Below, in pieces: positions 22,907 through 36,500 of a stretch of DNA of 64,000 nt (positions within the stretch are counted from its first letter, which is position 1; each line of letters opens with the position of its first letter). Origin of the DNA: Chrysoperla carnea (taxonomy: Eukaryota; Arthropoda; Insecta; Neuroptera; Chrysopidae); assembly GCF_905475395.1 (NCBI RefSeq), contig NC_058340.1:75928181-75992180 (forward strand), written 5' to 3'. Under the pieces are notes generated by a model, which did not search any database, was not told the DNA's origin, and worked only from the letters and a program-made list of their open reading frames with translations. A program made the translations under genes and the position numbers.

Positions 22907-24501
22907 TTAGTGGTTTTCTATGATTTTCGATGGAGTAGTGCTATATTTACGAATGACACGATCGTTAAGTGGTTGTATGACTCGATAATTCTCTATAATA
23001 TGTGTATGTTTTTCATCTTTTGCATTATTATTATCAGAAGTTTCTCTTTTAGATCTTTGTAAAGATATAGAATCTTCTTTTTTGGTTTCTTCTTTTCCAT
23101 TTCTTACGCAACCATTCGCTAACGTACTAGTGCTGTCATGATTCGATTTGCTATCGGCTACATCATGATGATCGGATCCCAATTTTAATGAACGAAATAC
23201 ATTTAACTGAAAAAGCAAATATATTTTTAATGTTTTATGCAAAATTCTTGAACTCTCCCCCCATTTAACCCACACCGTCACATTTTCGGCTAGTGCCCCA
23301 TTTACAACTGTTGTGGCCCCCGTTGGCGTATTTTTAGCGAAGGCACATATGTCTTCTATTTACCCTCCTTTTTTTAGTTTCGCTTGTTTTGCTCATCTAT
23401 TTTTTGGTTTTCGTGAATCTATTTGGGACCCCCACGAGAGTAGTAATTTGTCCACTTCAATTCTAATTTTTCTTTTTTAAAAAGTTAAAACATTTTTTTT
23501 GATGGAGGCCTCCTAAGTTGCCTCGGGAAAATCAGGTACTCAACCCGAAATTCTATCTAATTTTCCCGTATTTGAAGAAATAAACAATTAATTAAAATGA
23601 TGGCTCACCTGCTGTTCTGATATTGTAATCGGTTGTTCTAATATAATCCACGTGACTGTTTCACTGTATGGTGGGGTTGTTAATGATCCAGAATATGTCC
23701 AATAGTTTCTTCCACATGGTAGGAATTTTTCTAAATTAATCTGAAATTTTTTTGTTTGTGAAAAATAATTACTTTTTTTCTTCTATTGTTAGCTCCATCG
23801 GTAATGGACAAGCTTTTATATTCTGACGGGTGAAATTACTTACCCCAACTAAATCAGTTAATATTATTTCATCACTAGCATTCTTAATACGAGGTAATAA
23901 TGCTGTTATTTTCATTAATTCAGAATTACCACAACCAACCTAGAAAATTTAAAAGAAAATTAAATCAAAATATCATCTTAAATATTTGAAATAAAAGCTC
24001 ATACATCTAAGAACACCGCCAATACAGCTAAGCCATCTTTTTCCTTGCTTGCAACCTCAAAAGTATCATATTTTTCGGCATTCCAATGGACAAAATGTAA
24101 CTGAAAAGAGAAAAAATCGTAAAATAAATCACAATAATGCAATTATCAATCAATCGAAGCCATATTTAGAAAAGGCAAGAGTTAAATTCATATGGCAAAA
24201 AATAAATGAAGTATGAGTGTCATACATCTGGCGGATCATTTATGCAAATAGAATTAATTGAGAGTGGTTTTATGCCATAATTAGCAAGGTTTTTATTTTG
24301 CTTTCCTGGTTAAAATAAAGATTATTTGAGTTTCTATATTCCCACCTTTATTTTTCTTTCGATTCCTTTAACAGGCAGAGCTGGTATAAAAATGAATTTG
24401 TGGGTTTCAAATCGTATATTTTGAAAGTTGCTATATGTTTTCCCGTAAGCTACTCCCGGGAGCTACTTCAACTATGTGATACTAAGGTCATTTTTACCAA
24501 A

Positions 24502-24532
<31 letters not shown>

Positions 24533-27500
24533 TACTTCATTAGGCGATTGAATAAATATTTTTGGAAATATTGTTTAAAATTCAACGCGTACATCGATTC
24601 TACCAATCACTTTTTTCTGGAATATTTATCGTTTGTCTCTTGTTGACTTATTCTTGCCTCGCCTTGTTTATCGTTAATAAGTAAGTTAAATACGCAATTC
24701 AACTATATAATTAAATTAAATTAGTTTTTCCTATTTTAAATTGAGTTTATTTTCGATTAATAAAAACAAAAATATTTTTATTATTTTAATAAAAAATTTA
24801 AAATAAATATTTCAATAACTAAAAACGATTATAAATATTTATTAATTTAAATTTTTCGGTACATTATCCAAAATAAATGTTTATTTTATATGTCTGTTTA
24901 CGCAGTTAATAAAAAATTTTTTTATTAATCTAAGAAAATTATATTGGCATAGTGGCAAACGGTTTACATATGTTTAAAATAAAAGAAAAGATTTTTTAGT
25001 AATAAATATTGCAAAATTTGTGCTCGCAAGTAGGTGACGAACAAAACACAAAGATTTTAATAAGTGTGAATAACATATTAATTAAAATATCTGGATTAAA
25101 AATATGTTTTTTAATCCAATAAAAAATAAAAAATATTACAAAGTTTTTTATTTTTATTTTTAGCAAATGGGGAAAAATGATGAAAGATTGACAATATTAT
25201 AGCCATAAAAAATAATAGTCCCGAACCCCGGTCGGTGTCTGTAAACACATATTGTCATTTTAGGATTCCGTTTTGTGTTTAAAACCTCATCATTTCATTT
25301 GAGTCGTTTTAATTCATGGAAATTGTTGGAAAATTAAATCAAAATATTACTTTAACCATGATTTAATCTAAAATAGTCGGGATGAAAACTTAAACTTGGT
25401 GTCATAAAGCTTCTCGCTTTTTTATAATTACTTTAAAGTTATTAGATAATTATATGACTAACCTCACCAGAATATGTTTTACCATCCACTGTATGCTCCG
25501 ATCCAACACCAGGTTTTGGACCCCAATGACAATGAAACTGTTCTAATTTGAATTTATTTTTTAAAGGTCCTCCATAAAATTCTAAATTAAAATATTACTG
25601 AATGTTAAACTCTCAAATCATTATAGGTTTAGGGCCCACGATACATTTTGGGAACTTGTCATGGGTGAACATTTGAAACACTCGCGCTGTTGTTAAGGTA
25701 GCGTCTATCAACTTTTTTCTCTACAGAACTTTTCAAAGCTGAGGATCCTTAACCTTAACGGAAACCGAAACCCTCCCATCTTTGAATTTCGGGCTTTCGA
25801 AAACGAACAAATGATAATTTTCGTAGAGGAAGAAATTGTTAGGTATGACCTTAGCAATAATCTCTAAAATTTTCTTTTATAGAAAGATATATTCCCAAAA
25901 TGTACGCTGAACCCAGGACTTAATGTAGCTTTCCTTGTCATTTACTTACCAGTTTTTCTTCCATTACATTTAACATGCCAACCATGTCCAGTATTTGATA
26001 AAACTTCTCCAATATCATCTGATGGATAATCAATATAAATTGGAGCATTAACATCTTCAATAACAATTGATGTTGGAATATCTATTGGACTTTGAGAATT
26101 TCCACTGACTGTATCATCTGTTTATAAAAAAAAAATAACAATTTTTCAAAATAAATAAAGAACCAACTCACAAATCAACTTTTTGTGAATTTTTTTACCA
26201 GTTTTTTGAGAACTGACATGAATTTTAGTGTAAAAATCCTATCCGTCAACTAGCAAACTGTCAATTGGTAATATTACAGTATTGAATAGAGCTATCCACC
26301 AGAAGTATTGTCGCCTATGGGGCATTGACTCGTCCGCCAAAACTATTACTAACATTACTATTTCCTCAATTGTTAAATCAGTATATGGCGTTTACACCGA
26401 TACTGACATAATGATATCCAGAAAAAGTTTCTTTTACGTGCAATAAGAATAAGATAACACCCCTATTTTCGAGGTATTGAACTATAGGCTACTAAAAGGG
26501 GCTAAAATGGTAATTGTTCTACTATTACTGGGTGTCATTGAATATCCAATGAATCAGTTACCAGGTTTAATCCAAAAGGGAGGCAATATTAGCATGCCAA
26601 TTAATTTTTTTCGGTCGGCTTCGTAACGGGTTCATTGAGTACTCGGATAAGATTGGCGGAAAAAAATTCCCATTTTAAATCCTTTCTAAAGCCCAATACC
26701 TCGATAACTTCTTGGCTACAGTTGTAGAGTAAAAAAATGTCTTATAATCAATTATCAACAAAAATGCGTGTCAGCTCTTAAGCTAATATGTATGTTTGAA
26801 TTTTTTAGCCTTTGGGTAAATTCAGTATTTCGTCTGCTTGTTGGACGAATAAAATTTATGGGGGGGAGGCGAGTTATAGGTGATTGATTGGTTGATTACA
26901 TAAACATATTTTTGTATATGAATAAATAACATTGAACTGTTTGCGTAACTTTATAAAAGTTCAATCAATGGATTAAAAACTTCTGAACTATCAATCATAA
27001 AAAAAATTTGCAAATAAATTATCATTAAAAAAACTATTGTCATTAGTTATACAAACGAGTTTCAAAAAAAAAAAAAAAAATCTATGGTTCCACGAAAGAT
27101 TTTTGACCCATTCTCAAAAATTCTTTCTTCGTTTCTTCAAAGTTTCGAAACTTTTTAAGAACCGTCTGTGACGAAATAAAAATATCCGTATACACATATG
27201 ATCAAGAATTTTCACATCATCTTGTCATGGATTTTGATAATTTTGTATCGAAATTTGAATCACATGAAATCATTATAATACTTTTTCCTTCTTTTGATTG
27301 AAGCAATCCATGCGAATTATAGTTTGGGAAGCGGCCATAAACTAAGTAGCACAACTCCAGACTCTTTACAACCCATTCCTGCCTTCACTTAGCCTACCTT
27401 AGCCTTTCGTAAGACTCCCCTTTCGGATGGAATGTTATTATTTTATCAAGCCAAGGAGATATTTTACCCAATAAAATATAGACATGGTTCAGCGCAGCTA

Positions 27501-30500
27501 TTGAACTAATAGCCTTCCTTTCGTCTTGACCGGGTCACGTGTAAGAGTATTTTTGAATCACCCTGTAATATATACGTACATACAGACATATTTGTCAATG
27601 ACACATTTGAAATTGATTGATTGTTGAGGTAGGTTTTTATGATTCTTATTTTATTCAGTAAACAAACTCATTAAACATTTTAGAATACTAGAAAAAATAG
27701 AATAGTTTTACAACTATATAGTCCGGAATGAAAAGGGCACCATGTCCATTTTATTTCCAAAAATGAGTAAAAAGGACCATCGTGTTAAGACCTTATTTTG
27801 GGCCTTTGGCTAGTATAATTTATATTGTCCTTAGATCAAAATTTTACGAAAAGACAGTATCGCATGAAATACGGTACTATGATATTTCATTAATCGAATC
27901 TTATGCAAAATTATAGAAAAATTTTTAATAGAATAAAGAAATATATATGGCGTAAATATAAGAAAATGTCTTAAAATATCGTAAACTAGGCAATTTGTAT
28001 GATGTAAATGTAAAAAAATGCTCTAAAAATATCGAAAAAGCGTCAAAAAACAAAGTTTTTTTATGTTTCTTTTTGGAAAAAGCCGCAAGGTAATGTTTTT
28101 TATTTTTTTACATTAATAGAATCAGTAATTTCTGAGAGGCTGAGTGCACCTCCTTCATACGCATACCATGCAATACTAAGCATACCGGGGACGGAATTGG
28201 TTACGCCTTAACCAACTGAGATAATAGGGCGAACCATTTTAACAACATACCAAAAAATTTTGACTGTTATCTATAAGACATTGACTAATATAATTTAATA
28301 CCACCCCAAATATTTCGTCGAAAACTATATAATAATTGTAAAACTGAATGGAAGGGGTTGCAAAATTAAATATATTTGGTATTCACTTCCATCGAAAAGT
28401 TACTTTTCGTGAAATAGTGCGCCCTTTTCTTCCGGACTATAAAACTATAATTACTTAACTATTAACTATTTATTGTTATGTAAAAGTTTTATTTTTTATT
28501 TTAAATAATTCCCTTTGACTTTTAATTTCATTCAATTTTATTTAATTATTTATAAAAAATAAAAAAAAAATAATTGTGAATTTTTAATGAAAAACAATAA
28601 GAAAAATAAAATAATGATGATGGAAAATAAAGAAAATTTATAATTTTTTTTTTTTTTTTTTGCTAATAACTATGCAAAATATTTTTCCATTTAATTTTCA
28701 TGTTATAATAATTTACTAAATATATAACTAATAATTATAATAATACTAATTATTTAGTTAAATAATTTGTTTTAATTATTTAAACTAATTATTTTTAACT
28801 ATTTACACTTTATTTTTGTATTTTTTATGTGTAAATTATTAAAATAATTAAAAATATTGTTTTATATATTTAATAATATTCATTAACAAGGATACAAGCA
28901 AATTAATTTTTCATTTTGCATCTCAGAAATGGAAAAAATAATTTAGTATCTATCCTTTTTCCAAATTTTAAATATAGAGATATTTTGGTGATAGTAGACT
29001 AATTCGTTTCTGGGCATTTCACCTTCGGTCATTTACCCCAACTATTTAAGTCGTTGCCACTGTATATTTATTTAAATACAGTGTGATAATTTCAAAAGTT
29101 TCCACCCTTAATAACTCTTGACCTAATGTGATTATTGTTTCGACTGAAAACACGTCTATTTAGACATCGGGGGGGGGGGAGTTAAAAAATGGTACCTTGG
29201 AAATTTTGGGATTTTGGGTTTTTTCCTTCATCCCCATCCACCCCAACTTTGAAATTTCAAATGACACTTCCGACTTTGTCATAACTCATATGAAAGGGCA
29301 TAAAATTCTCTCTTTAATCATGATAAAAAAAAAATGAAATAATCAATTGGTTCTTAAGACTACACACAAGATTGAATTCTTACCCTTCACCTTCTGTGTA
29401 GTCTATCTTAAGAACCAATCGATCGATTTCATTTTTTTGTATCATGGTTCAAAGTTGGGATGTATGGGGGTGAAGGAAAAAACCTAAAATTTTCTAGGTA
29501 CCATCATAATAATAATCACATCAGGTCAAGAGTTATTAAGGGTGGGCATTTTTAAAATGATAACACTCTCGAATATCCAGGCGTTTTATGGATTGATCGT
29601 GGCTAAAAGAATTAGCCCGGATCTGCGGTTTTTTTGGGTCTTGCGTTAACCCTGTGATGAAATATCATGCCATTCGAGCTGGCCATTGGCGTTCTGAGGA
29701 TTATGGAGAATCTTTTAGAGGAGTAATATTTCTAAATATAGATTTCCCAAGAACAATACGAGGAGGATGAAATTTTTGAGAATGAATCTACATGGAACAT
29801 AGATTAAATATTACAATTAACGAATACTTATTTCATTAATCGTAAAACGAATCGAAAAAAATTTTTTCCGGCCATAAATTTTATTACTCACACGATCATT
29901 ACGTGTCAAAATAAACATTTTTTTAAGTAATTTTGATATGATTATTTCGGATTGAACACAACAAATTAAATTATATTTGTCAAGCATAAATATGGCATGT
30001 TTTATTTAATATTTACAATAAATTTTAATTATACCTTCTATTCGTATTAATTAATTAATTAAGAATCAATCTAATTAATTATTTAATTTATATAATTATA
30101 AACGGGTAGGTACCGAGTGTTCATAAACATTTGATTGATTAAAATTACGATATTTTTATTAAATTTTATAAAGCTTTTACGTGCAATATGTCTACTTTTA
30201 CCTTGTACATATGAAATATAGCATAAAATATTAAGTTTAGAGTATCGTAACGCTTAGAAATATTGATGGTACAAATGGAATTTTGGTATAAATGTTCATA
30301 AAATCACCTAATTCGTCCATTTTCATTTGTCTATCTATCTGCTAGTTTAAAACGAAAAGAGATATTAAACTGAAATTAAGTAAGAAAAAATTCTATAAAA
30401 ATTTTCGAAGAAAAGGATCCCCATTTTTCATCGAATGTTTTTTTTTTTAAACTTGTCTTAATTATAAAAATAATACAAGTTTAATTAAACTTATCTTGCT

Positions 30501-33500
30501 TATAAAAATAATACTAGTACTAATTATATTCAATACTGTATGTATACGGTATTTCTACAATTAATTCAGTCTATTGTTTATTTACACTTGTTTACTTGAA
30601 TTTTTTAATTCCGTTCCAGTACTTGAATTAAGTGAAAATTAAAGATAATTACTTTTACTATAAATAACATGCATTAAGTTTACTTGTTTTTACTTAAACA
30701 TCTTGTATAAAAAAAAATTATTAATATGATTATTACATTATAATTTTAGAATAAAAACTTGGTGAGACATATTCATGTGACCTCTATATATGGGATATTT
30801 TCTTTGGGTTTTCTTATTTCGACAATTTTTTTCTTCAAATATTCATCTTAAGATAGTACGAGCACTAAGGCAATTTTAGATTTAGGGTTGAAATTATTTG
30901 TACTTTATTTTCAACTTTGATGATGAATTTTGTTATAACTTTATGAATGTAGACGAAAAATAAGTTTAAAATTTTTCGATATATGCCTTGGTTTTCGAAA
31001 TATCGGAAGCTAAATATTTAAACAAAATTTTCAATTTTCCATATTTTAAAAATTACTCCAGATATCGTAAAATTTTAAAATTGGAATGGTGCTCGTACAT
31101 CCTTAAGAATCGAGATTTTGTCATATTTGGGTTTTGCCAGCGGGTTAGTAGATTTCAAATTTTTTACAGCTAACAAATACCGATGATTCCAAGAAAGAAA
31201 GCTTGCTTCATTATCTTTAGAGAATTGTGCAAAATCTGATAAAAAAGACTTGATTTGTTTTTGGCCAAGGTTCGAGTGAAAACTGACAAACTGAGGTTTA
31301 TTATACTTTGTAGCCGTTTGATCGAAGATTATCTTTAAATAACCCAGATTTGGATGAGGTTTAGAAAACCAAGGCTGAATGGGAAGAAAATCTGAACCTG
31401 AGAAAAATTAAATGCTCACCCTCGATTCTTTACGTCAATATTAAAGCATTTCTTTCTTGAAAGTTTGTTAAAACTGAGATGATAATCTTACTGGACTCCA
31501 GTTTTACAATTATGGAGGTTAAATATAAAATTTGAATAATGAATTAAAAACTATTTTTATTTTGTATTTTGTTAAGTGTTTCTAGATATGTTAGGATGGA
31601 TGGCGGAGTAAGGTATATGGATCTCCTAAAAATGAATGTATTTAATCAAATCATGTCAAAAGTATTTTTAATCCACTTAAAAAGATGTAATACAGACTAC
31701 AGAGAATTCTTTTCTGCATTCAATTACAGGAGTTTATTTTTTAAATAGGTTCTGTTTCACAAACTAAATATAACTGAACGTAGTATTGCCATTTTGAAAA
31801 AAAACTGTTTCGACCCATATCTCCGTATAACTGTTCACTTCTGGCCAAAAATGGTTATAACCTTTATTGTAGATAATCAAATTCCGTCCTCTTTTTGGAG
31901 GATTTTGTGCATTTACATTAAGTCCGTGATACTGAACCCATTTACATAAAATAATAGCTCCTGTAATTTAGTACATTATGGACAAGAGCAGGTTAGGGTT
32001 ATGTTAGAGTGGCTGTCCTGGGGTGGGACACACTTAGACCATAGGGTCTGTTGTGATATAGAAAAAGGTCTGGTCTTCTTCGGCCACTACTCCATCAACC
32101 ATTTGGAGCTGTTTAAGAACAGCAGAAGAGCTTTGACGCCGACATGGACAAGAGTAACGACCTTCTATATTACCTGTATTAAAGTGTTTTACTTGGTAAT
32201 GGCGTATAATATCTACACATAATCCCAAGGTAATAAGAGTAAAAAAAGATCAGCTCTTTTAATTTTAAATCCAAACTATAAAAACTTGTTTTTTTTTTCA
32301 TTAAATTTTAAGATTTGGTTACAAAGGCTAGTACCAAACATTATAAAACATTTTATTAAATTTTCCATCTAAGAACGATGTCTCAATGTATTTTTAATTA
32401 TAAAGTGATGTATTATAGGTAAAGTTTAGTCTAGGAACTATAAAATATGAAGATTATATACTAATTTGGAACTTAAAATCATTCATTATGCGATTTTATA
32501 AATCCATTTGATATTTCCTATTTGTATTGTTTGGTGTTCGTCTGCATGCCTGGCCGCAGTATCAAAAATATAGAAATATAGGTGAACTGATTTAAATAAT
32601 AATCGCACCCAAACCAGAAATGTAGGTAAATGATTATGCAATCAAAATGAATACAGATATTAGAATATCAAATATGAATAATTCATCATATTATGACACA
32701 TTTTAAAAGATATTCCGTAGTTTCTTCTTTTGTAAATAAAACCAATAATAGGTATAAAGCTAGCGTACATGATTTAGAATTATTTACAACAAGTCAAAAA
32801 CTTATGGTAGCTCTAATTCGTATTATTGATCTAAGATCGGACATATTATTATTCTATACAGTCATAAAAAAACTGTTGAACTTGTGGCAATTATTCAAAC
32901 AGAAAGACTTTGGTATTTTTCATAAAAATTCTCATTAATGCCATAAAAAACGTGTATTCATTATGACCCGGAAGTTAAGCGGTAAAAAATTGTGCGAGAG
33001 TGTCCATTGAATTTTTTATATCAGTCAGATATATCATCATCTCTGCCGTTTTTCATAGAAAACTGAATCTTGTAATATTAATCAGGAGGAATACATTGAA
33101 TATAAATCTAAAAAATTAAATTAATACCAAGGAAGCTTTTTTCGGAGTGGCTCTATTATCTCTTCAGTCATATCGAAAAAGCTTCCTCAGAATTATTTAA
33201 AAATTACTGGAATGAGGGTACAAGATTGAGTTTTGATTAAAAACAAACGGTAGTTGGAATCATATCTTTCGACAGGTTTAAACCTTGACTGCTAATTGTT
33301 AAGCAAATGCCGCAATTCTCAATTTTTCGGGCTAATTATTATATAAAACTAGTGAAATCAAAAAATTGATTGAGTTAAACGTTGAAATAGCCTGTAGGGT
33401 TTAAAAAACCAACACAATTGTGGGTGACAACTATCTTTTTTAGTTTTTGAAAAAAATAGATACCAAAGTTTATCCTAATTTGCCTCCTCACGGGTAAACA

Positions 33501-36500
33501 ATGTAGTTTACGAAAAAATCTTTCAAACAGTTTTTAGTTATCGTGTCGACAGACAGACAGACAGACGGATGGACAAGCGGAAATGAATAAATAAGGTGAT
33601 TTAATGAACACCTTTACCAAAATTTTGTTCGTATCATCAACAAATCCACGCGTTGCAACCTTGGGATTAAAATTAGTATACCTTGATATATATTTCATAT
33701 ATACAGGGTAAAAAAATTGCAACTCTCTCTCTCGATAATGCCCTTTTTATAAATTTTTGCAAGTGATACCAAAAAATGTACGCTAATCTTTGGTTGTATA
33801 CTTACATAAAATGTATAATTCTTGTTTGGAACAGATTTATGATTATTAATAAAGATATTAGAGGTATCTTTATAAAATATCTTTAATTATTTGATAATGA
33901 AGGACATCCTGTACTGTAGTACCTTATTTAAAGGTATAAGTAGGTGTAATCAATGAGATTTAATAAGTTAAACGTAATAAGTGTAGTTTATTTAGTTTAG
34001 TCAGTGTAGACTCAACTCAACTCAACTCATACTATCAACTAACTAATCCAATTCAATTCATTCAAATTCTCTGTGTTATATGTATATATTAATTGTTTTG
34101 AATGATAAAATAAAGATCGATTAAGTAATGAACGTATCAGAATATATAAATGATTCAGTCACTCATAAAAATGGATTGATCTCTTTAATAGCAACCGGAA
34201 TTATGTGCTAAGAAAACTAGAATTCCATCACTAAGGTTATATTTTCTCCCCATTAATTGCTTCTTTAAATACTTCTTTTAAAAAGTTTATTTTTATGGTT
34301 TTTATACACGTTTTTCTAAAAAATTTTCAAACACACGCCGTTTTTTGGGGGTGAATTTATCACAAGGATTGAGAAAAACGCGTTACAAGCTTTTACAAAG
34401 CGGTGCTTGTATAGAAAACTCGTTACGTATATGGCTATAATAGTATAAGAGACGGTATAAGGTCGAACTTCACCCTTCTGATAAGTAGATGAAACATATT
34501 TTTTTATTCAATTTTATTGATTTATAAACAAGCCTATCATAGTTTTTCTATTGAAAAGTGTTCATGGCTATTTAAAAAAAAATAATAATAATTTTAATCA
34601 ATTTATTATCTGATATCAATTTCGATTGTTTAACAGATCGGTGATGATATGTTAATACCATATAGGTAACTACTCCGATCAATTAATCATTCGAAATTGG
34701 TATCAGAAGAAAGATAATTTAGTTACAAAAATAATGGTATAGACTTGCCTACAAAAAAATCATTATGAAAAAAAATTGCTTAAAATTAATTTAATTAAGA
34801 ATAGTAAAGAAAACTTTTCGATAGAAAAACTATGATATGAATGGTTAAAAATCAATAAAGTTTCATTAAAAATATGTCTCATCTGGGTTATCAAATGGGT
34901 GAAGATCGACCTTATACCGTCTCTTAATTTAGCTCTGAGTGTTTGCCACCACAGTCTTTGAGGTGAATACGATAACGAACCACTTTCAACCACTCTTTGG
35001 TTTTTTTTTAATCTTTCTGGCTTGGCTAATTTTTGTACTTTTCTGCTACATCATAAATCCATTATTTCGACTTCTTCGAATTTCTTGATAAAATTTGTTT
35101 ATATATTTCTTTGATATTAAGGAACATTTTTAATTTCATTTTTGGAAAATTTTAAATGAGAAAATTGCTTTAATTATCAAATAAAATCAATGATAATATC
35201 AAAACGTGATGGTATCATGCTGCTGCGATTAATAAAGGAATATATAAGTTACATAATGTTACAAAACCCTTCATATGATAAAAATGTTTCGTGTTTATTA
35301 AAAGAGTTTTAAAATGATTAAATCGACTCTTTGTTTTAATTTTGTACCTCCGCTGTTCCTCTGTTTTAAAAAGTCGTTAATATAAATAAATTGAAAAAAA
35401 AAATCGTATTAATCAAATGATCATATTTAAAATAATAATAATCATATGATATTTATCATATGATACACATACATTAAAATAAGTAATCTAATATTTAATT
35501 AACACGTAACTACTGCACTAGTGTGCAATATACCTACTATTCAGTCTAGGGTCAGACATAGTATTTGACAATTATTTCAGAACGGATGCAATTTTAGGAG
35601 ACTATAGGTGTTTCCAAGACCATATTTGAGGTAGTACGAGTATCAAGGCAACTTTGATGACGAATTTTTGTATAACTTCATAAATGTAGACGAAAAATAA
35701 GAATACAATTTTTCGATATCTGCCTTGGTTTTCGAAATATCGAAAGCTAAATAATTAAGAAAATTTTCAATTTTTGATATTTTGAAAATTACTCTAGGTA
35801 TCGAAGAATTTTATTCTTACTTTTCGTCTTATATTGTCAACTTATAACATAATTTACCATCAAAATTGAAAAAATATATTTTTTTTAAATTTGTATCCCC
35901 TCTATCGTGCTCAATCATCCTTAATTAGTCGGGAACAACAATTTTTTTTGTTATCAGTAATTTATTAGTACATTTGTTTAATTTATAACAAACAACTCTC
36001 TTATTTAAAGTGATTTTCAATCTATGAACTCGAGCTGACCTTTAGATGACCTTGGATTTCAAAGTCAAATTCATGGTCGTTTTAAGATTTCGTTTCAAGA
36101 AGAACTTTTGTTTGAATTATTTGTTTTTGATCTAGCCTACGTCTGATGGTCGTCATATTGAATTTTCATCTTTGACATATCTTCAGTGACCCTCGCAAGA
36201 TAAAGAATAATCGTTTGACGTAAGAATCATCAAAATCGGTCCACGCGTTTGGTCTCTAGTGTGTCGCAAAGAAACAAACATACATGCATACATATATAAG
36301 ACTGGTAAACACATTACCTCTCTTTTGCGCAGTCGAGAATACTTTGCTCATTAAAAGATGGTTAGAACTTTTGGGACATGCTGTAGGTTAATTAGTGATG
36401 AGATCACATATCAAATTGATTTGAAAATTATAATTTATGGACACCCACAATTTTTTGTTGTTGAAACTATTCAATAATTATAAGTATTATTAATAACAAT

